This document shows positions 32,079 through 42,690 of a stretch of 64,000 bases of DNA, in pieces (the stretch's first letter is position 1; every line of letters starts with the position of its first letter). This DNA comes from Aporrectodea caliginosa (taxonomy: Eukaryota > Annelida > Clitellata > Crassiclitellata > Lumbricidae), in assembly GCA_020284085.1 (NCBI GenBank), contig JACEVL010000338.1, positions 62,001 to 126,000 on the forward strand, in the 5' to 3' direction. The translations under genes and the position numbers were made by a program. The notes beneath the pieces are model-generated. The model did no database searches. It was given only the letters and a program-made list of their open reading frames with translations, and was not told the DNA's origin.

Positions 32079-32239
32079 CGATTCATCAAGGGACTGTTCA
32101 TCAAAGTCCTTTTCATCAAGGGACTGTTCATCACGAGAACATTAATCGTTTTAGCGTTCTTTAATATGTACGCATTAAAACATATCGCTTCACCGTTTCA
32201 TATAGGCCTATTATGACATTTTAATACCAATGTCCATGA

Positions 32240-32681
32240 TGACAGTCATCAATCCAGCTTCTATTTATGCAAGTATTATTTTCATCAAGGCAGCTTCTAG
32301 TTTCATAAGAAACTATTTTCATCAATCCAACATTCACTTTTATAAAAAAATTCTTTTCATCATTCCAACTTCTATTTAAGCAATAATTATTTTCACCAAT
32401 CCAGCGTCTATTTAAGCAAGAATTCTTTTCATAATTCCAACTTTTATTTAAACAATAATTCTTTTCATCAATCCGGCTTCGAGTTAAGCAAGATCAGTTT
32501 CATCATTCCAACTTCTATTTCAGCAATAATTATTTTCACCAATCCAGCTTCTATTTTAACTAGAATTCTTTTCATCAATCCAGCTTCCATTTAAGCAAGA
32601 ATTCTTTTCATTATTCCAACTTCTATTTAAGCAACGAATCTCTTAATCAATCCAGCTTCGATTTAAGGAAAATAATTTTCA
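32240..32681 (+). repeat. Degenerate minisatellite (TTCATCAATCCAGCTTCTATTTAAGCAAGAA-type)
   Basis: About ten units of 35-45 bases carry 'ttcatcaatccagcttc' and 'atttaagcaagaattc'. The array continues at 40298-40395 on the other side of the LTR element, so the retrotransposon landed inside it. Confidence 0.75.
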
Positions 32682-32685
32682 TATT

Positions 32686-33836
32686 TGTAGCGATTAAATC
32701 TTATCAAATGCCATGTTTAACTAATTAATTAATATAATATTAGTATAAGCTAGTCAATTTCAGTGGCGATATATAAAAGATATAGTGGCGATACATAAAT
32801 ATAACATTAGACTAGGTAAGAGGCTTTTAAACGTAATTTAAATGTCACGTGATGTGCTATGTTGCTAAGCGACCAATGACGCTAGGTGAATAGAAACACA
32901 GGGACGGTTAAAGACCGGTAATGACAGTTGAGACGTGGTAAGTTGAAGTGATGAGAGTGGTGAAAAGAATTGCCGAGAAAGGAAGGAAACGGCAGCATCG
33001 TTTGAGTTGCGAAGATATACGTGGATCGACTTTATTAGGAGCGATCACGGTGAATCCAGGATTTAAAGTGTTTCGATCGAAGTGAAGTTCGAGCGGACTT
33101 TAATCTTGCGAGCGTCGGTGGTAGTGAGGCGTTGCCACGACATTATTCGATGAAGTAAGACGGCGAGATTTGAAGTCAATCGTTCCTGCGTAAGTTAGGA
33201 AAGACTGTCATTCTGCTGTAGTTACTGTTGAGAGAAAGTGGATGTGTAACGGAGTAAAACAGTGGGATTGCTAAGTCATTCGTTCCGGCGTAAGCTTGGA
33301 AAGACTAACATTCAACTGGAATTACTGTTGCGAGGTTGTTTGGGAGCGATCGTCATTCGGAGCCAACTGCGAGCCAATTGGACGGTTAGTTGCGAGGAAT
33401 TTAAAGCGTGAGACTATCTTCCTACGTGTGGATTCGGATATTTCTACGCTACCTTGACTTTCAAAGACGGAGAAGTGATGTACGTATTCGAGACCAGCGA
33501 TTGATCCTCGAGTATCTACGACTACGTGAGACCAATCCAAGAATTCTTCTACGATAACTTCGACATGGGATCCACGTGCACTTGTAATGGGGAATCAGAT
33601 AAGCCTCATAATAATCTATTTATTGTAGATTAAATACGCCACTATAGGTAGATAGGATTTGCTATAATTGTTGTACAGGATTGACTTATGTTTTCAATAT
33701 TATTTTAATCTATTTACTACCATGTGTCCAGTGTCAATATTTTCAACAACACTTATCGTACGTAAGGCCTTCTCAGCCAAGTTCGACTAAGCTAAAAAGC
33801 TATATATTAATTATAGGCTACAACTTTGGGAGCTCA
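32686..33836 (+). mobile_element. 5' LTR of the Ty3/gypsy-type retrotransposon
   Basis: Begins TGTAGCGATT and ends GAGCTCA, 1151 bp long. By eye it differs from the 3' LTR at only about five positions (for example around 32760, 33010, 33092 and 33137), so insertion was recent. The target duplication TATT precedes it at 32682-32685. No clear TGG-type primer binding site follows at 33837, so the priming tRNA is not identified. A minus-strand frame inside is not credible. Confidence 0.9.
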
Positions 33837-34113
33837 TAGTCCAGGATTTGAGAGACTTTATTGTGCTTAAGTAAACCGTTAGTTAATGTGCATTAGGATA
33901 GTAGTAGATTGATTAGTTTAATTTGAATTATAACGGTACGCATCTGTAGGACATTCGAAACGGTGCGATTAGATATTAAATTTATGACGTAGTAATTCCA
34001 TAGAGTACATATCGATAAGAGGTTACATATAGAGCGTCATTAGTATTCGAGAATTTTATATAGCACAAAGCTATTAATTTATTACTTAGCCGAAACAAAA
34101 GTAAGCAAGTAAG

Positions 34114-37100
34114 ATGTCCGTTACTGACTACCAACAGTGGTTACAGATGGGCCAAGAGATGGGGATGAAAGCAGAGGAACTGAAAAATTTCGTGAAGGAG
34201 CGTCAGGATGAACAGAGAGAGGAAAGAGCCAAAGATAGAGAAGATAAAAAGGCGAGAGAATTATTGGAACTTGAGGAAGCTCGTAGTAAGCGACAAGCAG
34301 AGGATGAGCGAGCTAAGCGGCAAGCTGAGGAGGAACGAGCGAAGAGACAAATGGAAATAGATGAAGAGAGAGCTAAGCGGCAAGCTGAGGAGGACCGAGC
34401 TAAGCGCCAGAGACAAATGGAATTAGAATTAAAGAAACTTGAGATAGAGCTTAAGGTCAAAGAGATTGAAGCAAGGGCGACTGCTGATCGTCAACAAAAT
34501 GGAGGCAGTAATGTAATGTTTGTAAATGATAATGAAGAAGGAAATAGTGGAAATAATGGAAGGGGAATGAGAGACATTAAATTTCCCAATTTTAATGAAA
34601 ACAAGGACTGCTTAGACGCATATTTATTAAGATTTGAAAGGACAGTGGAGGCGTACGAGATTCCGCAAAAACTTTGGTCCTTAACACTAGCTAGACATCT
34701 AGAAGGGAAATCCTTAGAAGTCTACCAGAGATTATCTTCTAGAGAGGCACAAAATTATGAATGTCTTAAAGAACAATTGCTCAAGAGGTTTAGATTGACA
34801 GAAGGCGGTTACAGACAAAAATTTAGAGAAAGTCGAATTGAAATTGGAGAGAATTGTTCTCAATTTTTGGAAAGATTGAGGAGATACCTTAGACAGTGGA
34901 TGGCCTTAGCAGGATATGAGGAAACATTTGAAGGGTTAGAGAGTTTAATATTGAAGGAACAATTCTTCACAACCTGCTCACCAGAATTGAAGATCTTTAT
35001 TAAGGAGAAAGGTAAGATTAAACTCAAGGACATGTTAACTCATGCGGAGGCATACATTGAAGCTCACGGGTACAAACATGGTGATACCAGTATGAGAGTA
35101 AAACCAAGGTTCACATTTGACAGAGACCAACGTAAAGTATTTGAAGAAAGAACCAAGGATAAGTTTACCAATGCAACAAATAGGTTCAAAGCTGCTAATG
35201 AATGGCATGGTGAAACCAATAGGAGTAGGATAAATAACAGAGATTTTCACAAAGAAGGAACACAGAGCAATGAGAAGGGAATTGTCTGTTATGTCTGTAA
35301 AATAGCTGGTCATAAGGCATACAACTGCCCAAATAAATTCAAAGGTCATGTTAAGCATACGGCTGCAGCTATTCAAGTGTTTGAGAATAGCAGACATAAG
35401 ATAATGAATAGTCGAGGTAGATGTGGTGTAATGTGTAGATCAGAATCAGATAATTGGAGGATTCCACAGATTAGGACAAGTGAAGCAAGTGAGAAAGTAA
35501 CAAGTGCTTTTGTCATGGATATGGATTGTCATGATCTGGATAGGTCAAGCAATGTCAATTCACAGCACTGGGTCAAACTGAATGGAATAGAATCAGAGTG
35601 TTTATATGATTCAGGTGCTACGTGTTGTGTTGTCAAGAGAAGTCTGATAGACAATTCAGCATTGACGGGTAAAGAAACATTATGTACACTAATTGATGGA
35701 AGTACCAAGTTATTTCCCACAGCAAATGTTATAATTGAGGGAGAATATTTCACCGGACAAATAGAAGCCCTTGTAATGGAAGACCCTGTAAAACCTGTTA
35801 TAATAGGGAAGATACATGGAGTAAAGTATTTACTAGGAAAAGATAAAACGGTAGAAGTAAATTTGAAGAGTGATATGTGTAATAGAGACGAGGTTGACAT
35901 TGAAACAGACACAGGTCAAAACAAATACTCGGAGATACACAAGCATACAGAAAGCAGTATAGAAGAGGATATACACATAGATCGTGATGTCACCGCGATG
36001 GATGACGTCATCGAAGAATGTAAACATCGACTGACGATGGCCGCTGTTGAGACGAGAGAGGCGAGCGCTAAAGTCGAAAAGTTTAGACCTCTAAAATACG
36101 CGAAATTACCCGATCTTAAAGTAACTCCTGAGGAGATTAAAAGATTGCAAATGGAGGACGAAACTTTAAAGAAATACATGGAGATAGCCGATCAGACAAT
36201 AGATGTAGAAGAGCAGACAGGCAAGATAAGATTTGTCAAAGAAAATGGATTACTGTATAGACTGTACAAGGAAATCCTAAAAGACGAAATTAAGTTACAG
36301 TTAATGGTTCCAAAGACACTTCGAGATAAGGTAATGTTGATCGCACATTGTTCTCTTTTATCTGCACATCTAGGAATAACGAAGACATTGAGTAAGATTA
36401 CTAATGACTTCTATTGGCCGTCAATAAATCAGGATGTACGTAGATACGTGCTTAGTTGCGATACTTGTCAGAGAGCTGTAGACAAGAAGGTGAATTATAG
36501 GGCACCGATGGGACATTTACCAATAGTGGATGTACCCTTCAACCATATCTGTATTGATATAATAGGTCCTGTAAATCCAATGTCAGTCAGGGGGTACAGA
36601 TATGTGTTAACCATAATAGATTTGAGCACTAGGTATCCAGAAGCCATACCTTTAAAGGGAATTAGTACAGAAGAAGTGGTTGAGGCATTATTCAGTGTTT
36701 ATTGTCGAATGGGTATACCACAAAAGATCCATACCGACAGAGGAAGTCAATTCACATCAGAATTAATGGCAGATGTGAACAGGTTGTTGCTAATCAAGCA
36801 CACCATGACTAGCCCTTACCACGCAATGGGAAACGGATGTGTCGAGAGACTTAATGGTACAATTAAGGCGACACTAAGAAAGCTGATAGGTGAACAACCA
36901 AAAGAGTGGGATAGGTATTTAACACCTCTCTTATTTGCATTGAGAGATACGGTACACGAAAGCCACGGGTTCACACCATTTGAATTAGTATTCGGTAGAT
37001 CATGTCGAGGTCCGGTTAAAATTCTAAAAGAATTGTGGACTAATGGAACTGTAGAAGAGGAGATTAAAGATGCATACACTTATGTACTTGAATTGAGGGA

Positions 37101-38937
37101 GAGAATAGATGAAACATGTGCATTGGCACAGAAAGCTATCAGTCAGTCACAGTTGAAGAACAAGAAGTATTATGACAAGAAGTCGAGAAATAGGAAACTT
37201 GAAATTGGAGATAAAGTATTATTGTTATTGCCGACCAGCAACAACAAACTACTTATGCAATGGCAAGGTCCATTAATCGTACGAGACAAAGTAGGAGAGT
37301 ATGATTATAGAGTTGAAGATAAGAATGGAAGGATTAAGACATACCACATCAACATGCTAAAGAAATACATAGACAGGAGAGACATGTTAGAGGAGAAAGC
37401 AAATGTTGAAAAAGATAGAACAGGTGAAGCAGAAGTAGTTGCTTATGTGTCAGCGGTAGTACATGATGGAGAAATAGGAATAGATGGAGAGGAAGAGATC
37501 CTAGAGTTATATAACAGTAAACAAAAGGAGAATTATAAGGATGTTGATATAAACCCAGACTTGAGTGAAAAACAAAAAGGAGATATGATGAGATTATTAG
37601 AAGAATATAGCGATATATTTTCTGATGTACCAGGGAAGACAGATCTTGTTGAACATGAGATTAAGTTAACTAGTACAGAACCAACTCGATCAAAAGCATA
37701 CCCAACTCCATATCATTTACAGAAAGAAATAGATAAAGAGATAGAGTTAATGTTGAACAATGGGATAATAGAGAGATCCGAATCAGCATATGCTGCACCA
37801 CTAGTAGTAGTGAAGAAATCAGATGGGTCGAATAGACTCTGTTGTAACTACAAACAGTTAAACAAGATAACAGTATTTGATCCGGAACCCATGATGTCAA
37901 ACGAAGAGGTTTTTAATAAATTGAGTGGGAGCAAGGTATACAGTAAATTCGATTTTTGCAAAGGTTACTGGCAAATACCAATGGCAGAAAACTCACAGGA
38001 TTATACGACTTTTATTTGCGCCAATGGAATGTTTAAATTCAAAGTCATGCCATTTGGCTTAATAAACAGTGCTTCAAGTTATAATAGGATGATAAGAAAG
38101 GTCCTATATGGAACAAAGAATCTGGAAAGTTATGTAGATGACATACTAGCGCATACGGTGGAATGGGATGATCATATGAATGTGTTAAGAGAATTTTTCA
38201 AACGAGTAAGGAAGGCTAAACTTACTTTGAAACCAAAGAAATGTTCATTAGGGTACGGGAAGGTAGATTTTCTGGGGCACACACTCAAAGGTAGTGAAAT
38301 AAGTCCTAAGGTAGAATCGATAGATAAAATAGTGGATATGCCGAGGCCACAGAATAAGAAACAGGTGAGAAGTTTCTTAGGCGCGGTGAATTATTATAGG
38401 AAGTTCATTCCTCATTGTGCTGAATTAATGGCACCATTATCTGACTTGACTAAGAAACAGTCACCAAACGTAGTAGATTGGACACCAATACTGGAGAAAT
38501 CATTTGTAAAGCTGAAGGAGGCGTTAGCAAGTAAACCTATAGTGAGATTACCTGACTTAAGTAAGGAATTTACGATTCAGACGGATGCATCTGGTATAGG
38601 AATAGGTTGTGTGTTAATGCAGAAATACGAGGATGTAAATCACCCTATTGCATACGCAAGTAGGAAGTTACTAGATAGAGAAAGAAGATATTCAGTGGAA
38701 GAAAGAGAATGTTTAGCCATAATGTGGGGCATTGAGAAGTTTGATAGATATCTATTTGGGAAACAGTTTGTGATTGAAACAGATCATTGTGGATTGCAAT
38801 ACATGAAGGAAGGGAGAATGAAGAATGCTAGAGTGATGAGGTGGAGTCTTGCATTACAGAATTATTGCTTCAAAATCAATTATATCAAAGGATGTAACAA
38901 TGTGATATCTGATTACTTAAGTAGAGGATCAGTTTAG
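34114..38937 (+). CDS. Gag-Pol polyprotein of an LTR retrotransposon with integrase upstream of RT (Gmr1-like order)
   Basis: One open frame of 1607 codons. Order of domains: charged coiled coil (about 20-125), Gag capsid-like region (155-320), zinc knuckle CYVCKIAGHKAYNC (392-405), aspartic protease motif LYDSGA (about 497), integrase HHCC zinc finger (HLGITK ... CDTCQR, about 750-790) and DDE core (CIDIIGP, HTDRGSQF, GCVERLNG; about 812-912), then reverse transcriptase (LVVVKKSDGSNRLC, SYVDDILAHT at about 1338) and RNase H (IQTDASGIGIG, about 1488). It copies the element RNA into DNA and inserts it. In ordinary Ty3/gypsy elements integrase follows RNase H; here it precedes RT, as in the Gmr1 group. 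There is no separate gag stop and no envelope frame. No disabling mutation is seen. Confidence 0.93.
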   Translation: MSVTDYQQWLQMGQEMGMKAEELKNFVKERQDEQREERAKDREDKKARELLELEEARSKRQAEDERAKRQAEEERAKRQMEIDEERAKRQAEEDRAKRQRQMELELKKLEIELKVKEIEARATADRQQNGGSNVMFVNDNEEGNSGNNGRGMRDIKFPNFNENKDCLDAYLLRFERTVEAYEIPQKLWSLTLARHLEGKSLEVYQRLSSREAQNYECLKEQLLKRFRLTEGGYRQKFRESRIEIGENCSQFLERLRRYLRQWMALAGYEETFEGLESLILKEQFFTTCSPELKIFIKEKGKIKLKDMLTHAEAYIEAHGYKHGDTSMRVKPRFTFDRDQRKVFEERTKDKFTNATNRFKAANEWHGETNRSRINNRDFHKEGTQSNEKGIVCYVCKIAGHKAYNCPNKFKGHVKHTAAAIQVFENSRHKIMNSRGRCGVMCRSESDNWRIPQIRTSEASEKVTSAFVMDMDCHDLDRSSNVNSQHWVKLNGIESECLYDSGATCCVVKRSLIDNSALTGKETLCTLIDGSTKLFPTANVIIEGEYFTGQIEALVMEDPVKPVIIGKIHGVKYLLGKDKTVEVNLKSDMCNRDEVDIETDTGQNKYSEIHKHTESSIEEDIHIDRDVTAMDDVIEECKHRLTMAAVETREASAKVEKFRPLKYAKLPDLKVTPEEIKRLQMEDETLKKYMEIADQTIDVEEQTGKIRFVKENGLLYRLYKEILKDEIKLQLMVPKTLRDKVMLIAHCSLLSAHLGITKTLSKITNDFYWPSINQDVRRYVLSCDTCQRAVDKKVNYRAPMGHLPIVDVPFNHICIDIIGPVNPMSVRGYRYVLTIIDLSTRYPEAIPLKGISTEEVVEALFSVYCRMGIPQKIHTDRGSQFTSELMADVNRLLLIKHTMTSPYHAMGNGCVERLNGTIKATLRKLIGEQPKEWDRYLTPLLFALRDTVHESHGFTPFELVFGRSCRGPVKILKELWTNGTVEEEIKDAYTYVLELRERIDETCALAQKAISQSQLKNKKYYDKKSRNRKLEIGDKVLLLLPTSNNKLLMQWQGPLIVRDKVGEYDYRVEDKNGRIKTYHINMLKKYIDRRDMLEEKANVEKDRTGEAEVVAYVSAVVHDGEIGIDGEEEILELYNSKQKENYKDVDINPDLSEKQKGDMMRLLEEYSDIFSDVPGKTDLVEHEIKLTSTEPTRSKAYPTPYHLQKEIDKEIELMLNNGIIERSESAYAAPLVVVKKSDGSNRLCCNYKQLNKITVFDPEPMMSNEEVFNKLSGSKVYSKFDFCKGYWQIPMAENSQDYTTFICANGMFKFKVMPFGLINSASSYNRMIRKVLYGTKNLESYVDDILAHTVEWDDHMNVLREFFKRVRKAKLTLKPKKCSLGYGKVDFLGHTLKGSEISPKVESIDKIVDMPRPQNKKQVRSFLGAVNYYRKFIPHCAELMAPLSDLTKKQSPNVVDWTPILEKSFVKLKEALASKPIVRLPDLSKEFTIQTDASGIGIGCVLMQKYEDVNHPIAYASRKLLDRERRYSVEERECLAIMWGIEKFDRYLFGKQFVIETDHCGLQYMKEGRMKNARVMRWSLALQNYCFKINYIKGCNNVISDYLSRGSV

Positions 38938-39123
38938 AATTAAGATTTATTAAGATAGGTAAGAAAGTAAGGTATATAGATGTATATAGAATAAGTAGAA
39001 ATATGTTAAATTTAGATGAGATAGTTTGTTAGTAAGTATGTTTAAATAGTTATTCTTGTTGAAATTAGTGAATGACAAGTCATTTGATAAGTAGGTTAGA
39101 GATAGAAAGCCTGTAAACAGTCT

Positions 39124-39142
39124 TTTTAAGAGGGGGCCTATT
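39124..39142 (+). promoter_or_regulatory. Polypurine tract of the LTR retrotransposon
   Basis: 'aagaggggg' lies 5-6 bases before the 3' LTR and is the expected primer site for plus-strand DNA synthesis. Confidence 0.75.
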
Positions 39143-40293
39143 TGTAGCGATTAAATCTTATCAAATGCCATGTTTAACTAATTAATTAATATAATATTAG
39201 TATAAGCTAGTCAATTACAGTGGCGATATATAAAAGATATAGTGGCGATACATAAATATAACATTAGACTAGGTAAGAGGCTTTTAAACGTAATTTAAAT
39301 GTCACGTGATGTGCTATGTTGCTAAGCGACCAATGACGCTAGGTGAATAGAAACACAGGGACGGTTAAAGACCGGTAATGACAGTTGAGACGTGGTAAGT
39401 TGAAGTGATGAGAGTGGTGAAAAGAATTGCCGAGAAAGGAAGGAAACGGCAGCATCGTTTGAGTTGCGGAGATATACGTGGATCGACTTTATTAGGAGCG
39501 ATCACGGTGAATCCAGGATTTAAAGTGTTTCGATCGAAGTGGAGTTCGAGCGAACTTTAATCTTGCGAGCGTCGGTGGTAGTGAGGCGTTGCCATGACAT
39601 TATTCGATGAAGTAAGACGGCGAGATTTGAAGTCAATCGTTCCTGCGTAAGTTAGGAAAGACTGTCATTCTGCTGTAGTTACTGTTGAGAGAAAGTGGAT
39701 GTGTAACGGAGTAAAACAGTGGGATTGCTAAGTCATTCGTTCCGGCGTAAGCTTGGAAAGACTAACATTCAACTGGAATTACTGTTGCGAGGTTGTTTGG
39801 GAGCGATCGTCATTCGGAGCCAACTGCGAGCCAATTGGACGGTTAGTTGCGAGGAATTTAAAGCGTGAGACTATCTTCCTACGTGTGGATTCGGATATTT
39901 CTACGCTACCTTGACTTTCAAAGACGGAGAAGTGATGTACGTATTCGAGACCAGCGATTGATCCTCGAGTATCTACGACTACGTGAGACCAATCCAAGAA
40001 TTCTTCTACGATAACTTCGACATGGGATCCACGTGCACTTGTAATGGGGAATCAGATAAGCCTCATAATAATCTATTTATTGTAGATTAAATACGCCACT
40101 ATAGGTAGATAGGATTTGCTATAATTGTTGTACAGGATTGACTTATGTTTTCAATATTATTTTAATCTATTTACTACCATGTGTCCAGTGTCAATATTTT
40201 CAACAACACTTATCGTACGTAAGGCCTTCTCAGCCAAGTTCGACTAAGCTAAAAAGCTATATATTAATTATAGGCTACAACTTTGGGAGCTCA
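39143..40293 (+). mobile_element. 3' LTR of the Ty3/gypsy-type retrotransposon
   Basis: 1151 bp, same length and ends as the 5' LTR. The target duplication TATT follows at 40294-40297. Frames seen inside are duplicates of those in the 5' LTR and not genes. Confidence 0.9.
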
Positions 40294-40297
40294 TATT

Positions 40298-40472
40298 TAA
40301 GGTAATTATTTTCATCAATCCAGCCTCCATTTAAGTAAACCTTTAATCAATCCAGCTTCATTTTAGCAAGAATTCTTTCATCAATCCAATAACCATCTTG
40401 ATGAATAGTCCTTAGATGAAAAGACCTTTGATGAACAAGTCCCTTGATGAATCGTCCTTTGATGAACAGTCC
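40298..40472 (+). repeat. Continuation of minisatellite and right arm of the fold-back element
   Basis: 'ttcatcaatccagc' units continue to about 40395. From 40400 the complementary 'gatgaatagtcc' and 'tttgatgaac' units form the inverted right arm. Confidence 0.7.
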
Positions 40473-40545
40473 GCATACCGTAGAATCGTGTGCTCGTATT
40501 ACTTTTTATCGTTTGATATTAGGCTTACTATATTTCTGTTCCACT

Positions 40546-42065
40546 GTAATGGTCCAGACCGATCTATCGGCAAATTACTTGTTGTATGCCCATCCTAGCC
40601 TTATTGTTCATCTTAAGTTATTGTTTTCAAGCATTATTTACCCATGGATTTGTACCTGACAGCTTTGGCGCTGGAATTATAGTACCTTTAATTAAAGATA
40701 AAACTGGGAATCTGAATGATACTGAGAATTACAGACCCATTACTTTGATTCCTGTAATTTCTAAGCTCTTTGAATCTTTGCTGCTTAATATATGTCAAAC
40801 GTATTTGCCGATTGATGACTTGCAGTTTGGCTTCAAGCCTGGGCTGGGTTGCACTGATGCTATTTTTGCCTTGAAGTCATCCATTAACTATTTCAACTCT
40901 AGAGGTAGTTGTGTGTATGCTGCTGCGTTGGATCTTAGAAAAGCCTTTGATAGTGTGAATCATTATAAATTATTTAAGGAGTTACTTAATTACAATATAC
41001 CTGTACCCATTGTTGACATTATTTGCAATTGGTATGGTAAGTTTTTTGTTACGGCTAGATGGAATGGTAGTTTTTCCTCTCAGTTTCATGTTGGCAGTGG
41101 TGTTAGACAGGGCAGCACTTTGTCCCCTGCACTATTTAATCTTTTGATGCATGTATTTGTTTTCAATTTGAGGCGCACTGACATGGGTTGTCATATTAAG
41201 AATCACTTCTATGGTTGTTTTCTATATGCTGATGACATTATTTTACTTTCCCCTTCAGTAAATGGTCTCCAAGTCATGCTGAATGTTTGCTACAGCACCA
41301 GCAGTGCCCTTTTGCTTAAGTTTAACTGTTCTAAATCTTACTGCATACAATTTGGTAAAGGGTGTTCCAAGTCAATTGACTTGATGTCTTTGGGTGATAA
41401 CTCAATCTCCTGGGTTGATTCCCTTAAGTATTTGGGTGTACATTTTATGGGTGGCCGTAGAAATGTAATGTTTGACATTGATCCTTTGAAGCGATCGTTC
41501 TACCGGGCATGTAATTGTATTGCATCTCATGCCTCCAATTTAGATGAAATTTTACATCTCCACTTACAAGAGACCTACTCCTTGCCCCTTTTGACCTATG
41601 CTCTCCCTGCCTTGACTTTGTCAGCAAGACAATCTAATGAATTAAATGTATGCTGGAATTCTGTGTATCGTCTTATATTTGGGTTTAATAAATGGGAAAG
41701 TGTTAAAAGTTTCATTAATGGACTGGGTAGGCTGAATTTCACTTTCCTGGCGAAATTACGCCGTTTTAAACTGTATTTCCATTTAATCTATTCTGAAAAT
41801 GTTGCCCTTTATAATCTGTTTTGGACATTCCTATTAGACAATTTCCATAATGATGATTGCCTTGCCTCGGTATTCATGAAGAAACATGATGCCATTACAC
41901 AATTGTATAATAAGTTTGATGACTTGTGTACACAGAGCTGAGCTTTTGTGGTCTATAATTGATGCTTTCTGGACTATAATTAATGCTAGATGTTGCTTTT
42001 CTTTTTCTCATTTTTGTATCGTTTAGTTATTGTTCTGCCCCTGTGGCGTAATAAAAGTGTTCATA
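40546..42065 (+). pseudogene. 5'-truncated LINE with reverse transcriptase domain
   Basis: Starts within the RT domain (a first piece DLSANYLLYAHPSLIVHL is in another frame), then from 40586 one frame of 451 codons. Motifs: NYRPITLIPVISKLFESLL, GFKPGLGCTDAIF, AALDLRKAFDSVNH (motif A), GVRQGSTLSPALFN (motif B), FLYADDIILLSPS (motif C) and SLKYLGV. The endonuclease and the N-terminal RT are missing and a frameshift lies near 40640, so it is dead on arrival. The 3' UTR ends 'ggcgtaataaaagtgttc'. It is a CR1/Jockey-like clade judged only by motif style. Confidence 0.85.
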
Positions 42066-42089
42066 CTATTGTTGCGTTTGCTGCTAAAT

Positions 42090-42257
42090 CTAATTATGTT
42101 CTCTAGATGTTTTCCTTGCGTCATCTTTTGTTAATAAACCGTTTTCCATGTCTTTCTTCTGATCGCCATTGCTTTCTGTATGAAACTGGGTTTTATTTTT
42201 CTTCAAACTCTTCATTTCCACGTTCTTAGTGAAATCATCTTCTGGCCCCTTAAGACC
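42090..42257 (-). CDS. Minus-strand passenger exon b, copy 3 (intact)
   Basis: After 'ttgttattttcag' the minus strand encodes GLKGPEDDFTKNVEMKSLKK, then NKTQFHTESNGDQKKDMENG and ends KTSREHN, stop at 42090. The 55 residues are strongly charged. This copy lies downstream of, and on the same strand as, the SLC5-type gene ending near 49103, so it may be that gene's last exon, of which copies 1 and 2 are duplicated pieces. Exon a is not found here: the matching flank breaks off at about 42910. Confidence 0.4.
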   Translation of the reverse strand, partial: GLKGPEDDFTKNVEMKSLKKNKTQFHTESNGDQKKDMENGLLTKDDARKTSREHN

Positions 42258-42319
42258 CTGAAAATAACAAATCAAGCCAAACTATTTGAAGAATTTGTTA
42301 AAACAATAAGGCAAGGACG

Positions 42320-42690
42320 TCTCTAATTTAATGATCAATCAATCAATATACGTTTAATTTCAAAATAATCCAGTTGACAAAACGCAACAGGTTACAAGTA
42401 ACACAATTAGCTAAAAGAGTCAGGCTAACGTTAATAATTCTAGACAAATACAATTAATTATAATTATAAGACAATTAATATGTATCTTTAAACAAGATAC
42501 GTGGTATGTAATTACATTTATCATTGATTGGGAGATTAAAGTTGTGAATTCTAGGACGTAAGTTATATTTGATTTGCTGTGTAGGTGGGAAGATTCCTCG
42601 GAGAACATGACATGAATCCCCACAAATAGCCCGAAATAAGCCAGAATCAGCAGCTTGGGACATATCTACAACGCTAGGAGGTAGTAGATA
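42320..42690 (-). pseudogene. LINE 3' fragment, minus strand
   Basis: The minus strand reads DSGLFRAICGDSCHVLRGIF, then YNLRPRIHNFNLP and NYIPRILFKDTY before a stop. A 3' UTR follows, ending in a (TTGA)n tail at 42332-42348. It interrupts the TLR-flank copy 3 between 42310 and 42690. Confidence 0.7.

Larger units (their letters stand above)
31662..40479. mobile_element. Fold-back-type DNA element, 9-bp target duplication, host to nested insertions
   Basis: GTAGAATCG flanks both sides (31653-31661 and 40480-40488) but occurs once at 13927-13935 and 24596-24604 in the paralogous flanks, which are the empty sites. The left end from 31668 reads 'ggactgttcatcaaaggacg' and the right end to 40472 is its complement. 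The inverted arms consist of degenerate 'ggacnnttcatcaa' units. The interior has a LINE 3' end, a 'ttcatcaatccagct' minisatellite and the LTR retrotransposon. There is no transposase of its own. Confidence 0.7.

Noticed and set aside
33322..33540. Identical 72-residue minus-strand frames in both LTRs (also 39779-39997)
   Set aside because: Duplicate because LTRs are duplicate. No resemblance to a regulatory gene and no start context.
36550..38937. Endogenous retrovirus with envelope gene
   Set aside because: The frame ends in RNase H and only about 200 non-coding bases separate it from the 3' LTR; no envelope frame is present.
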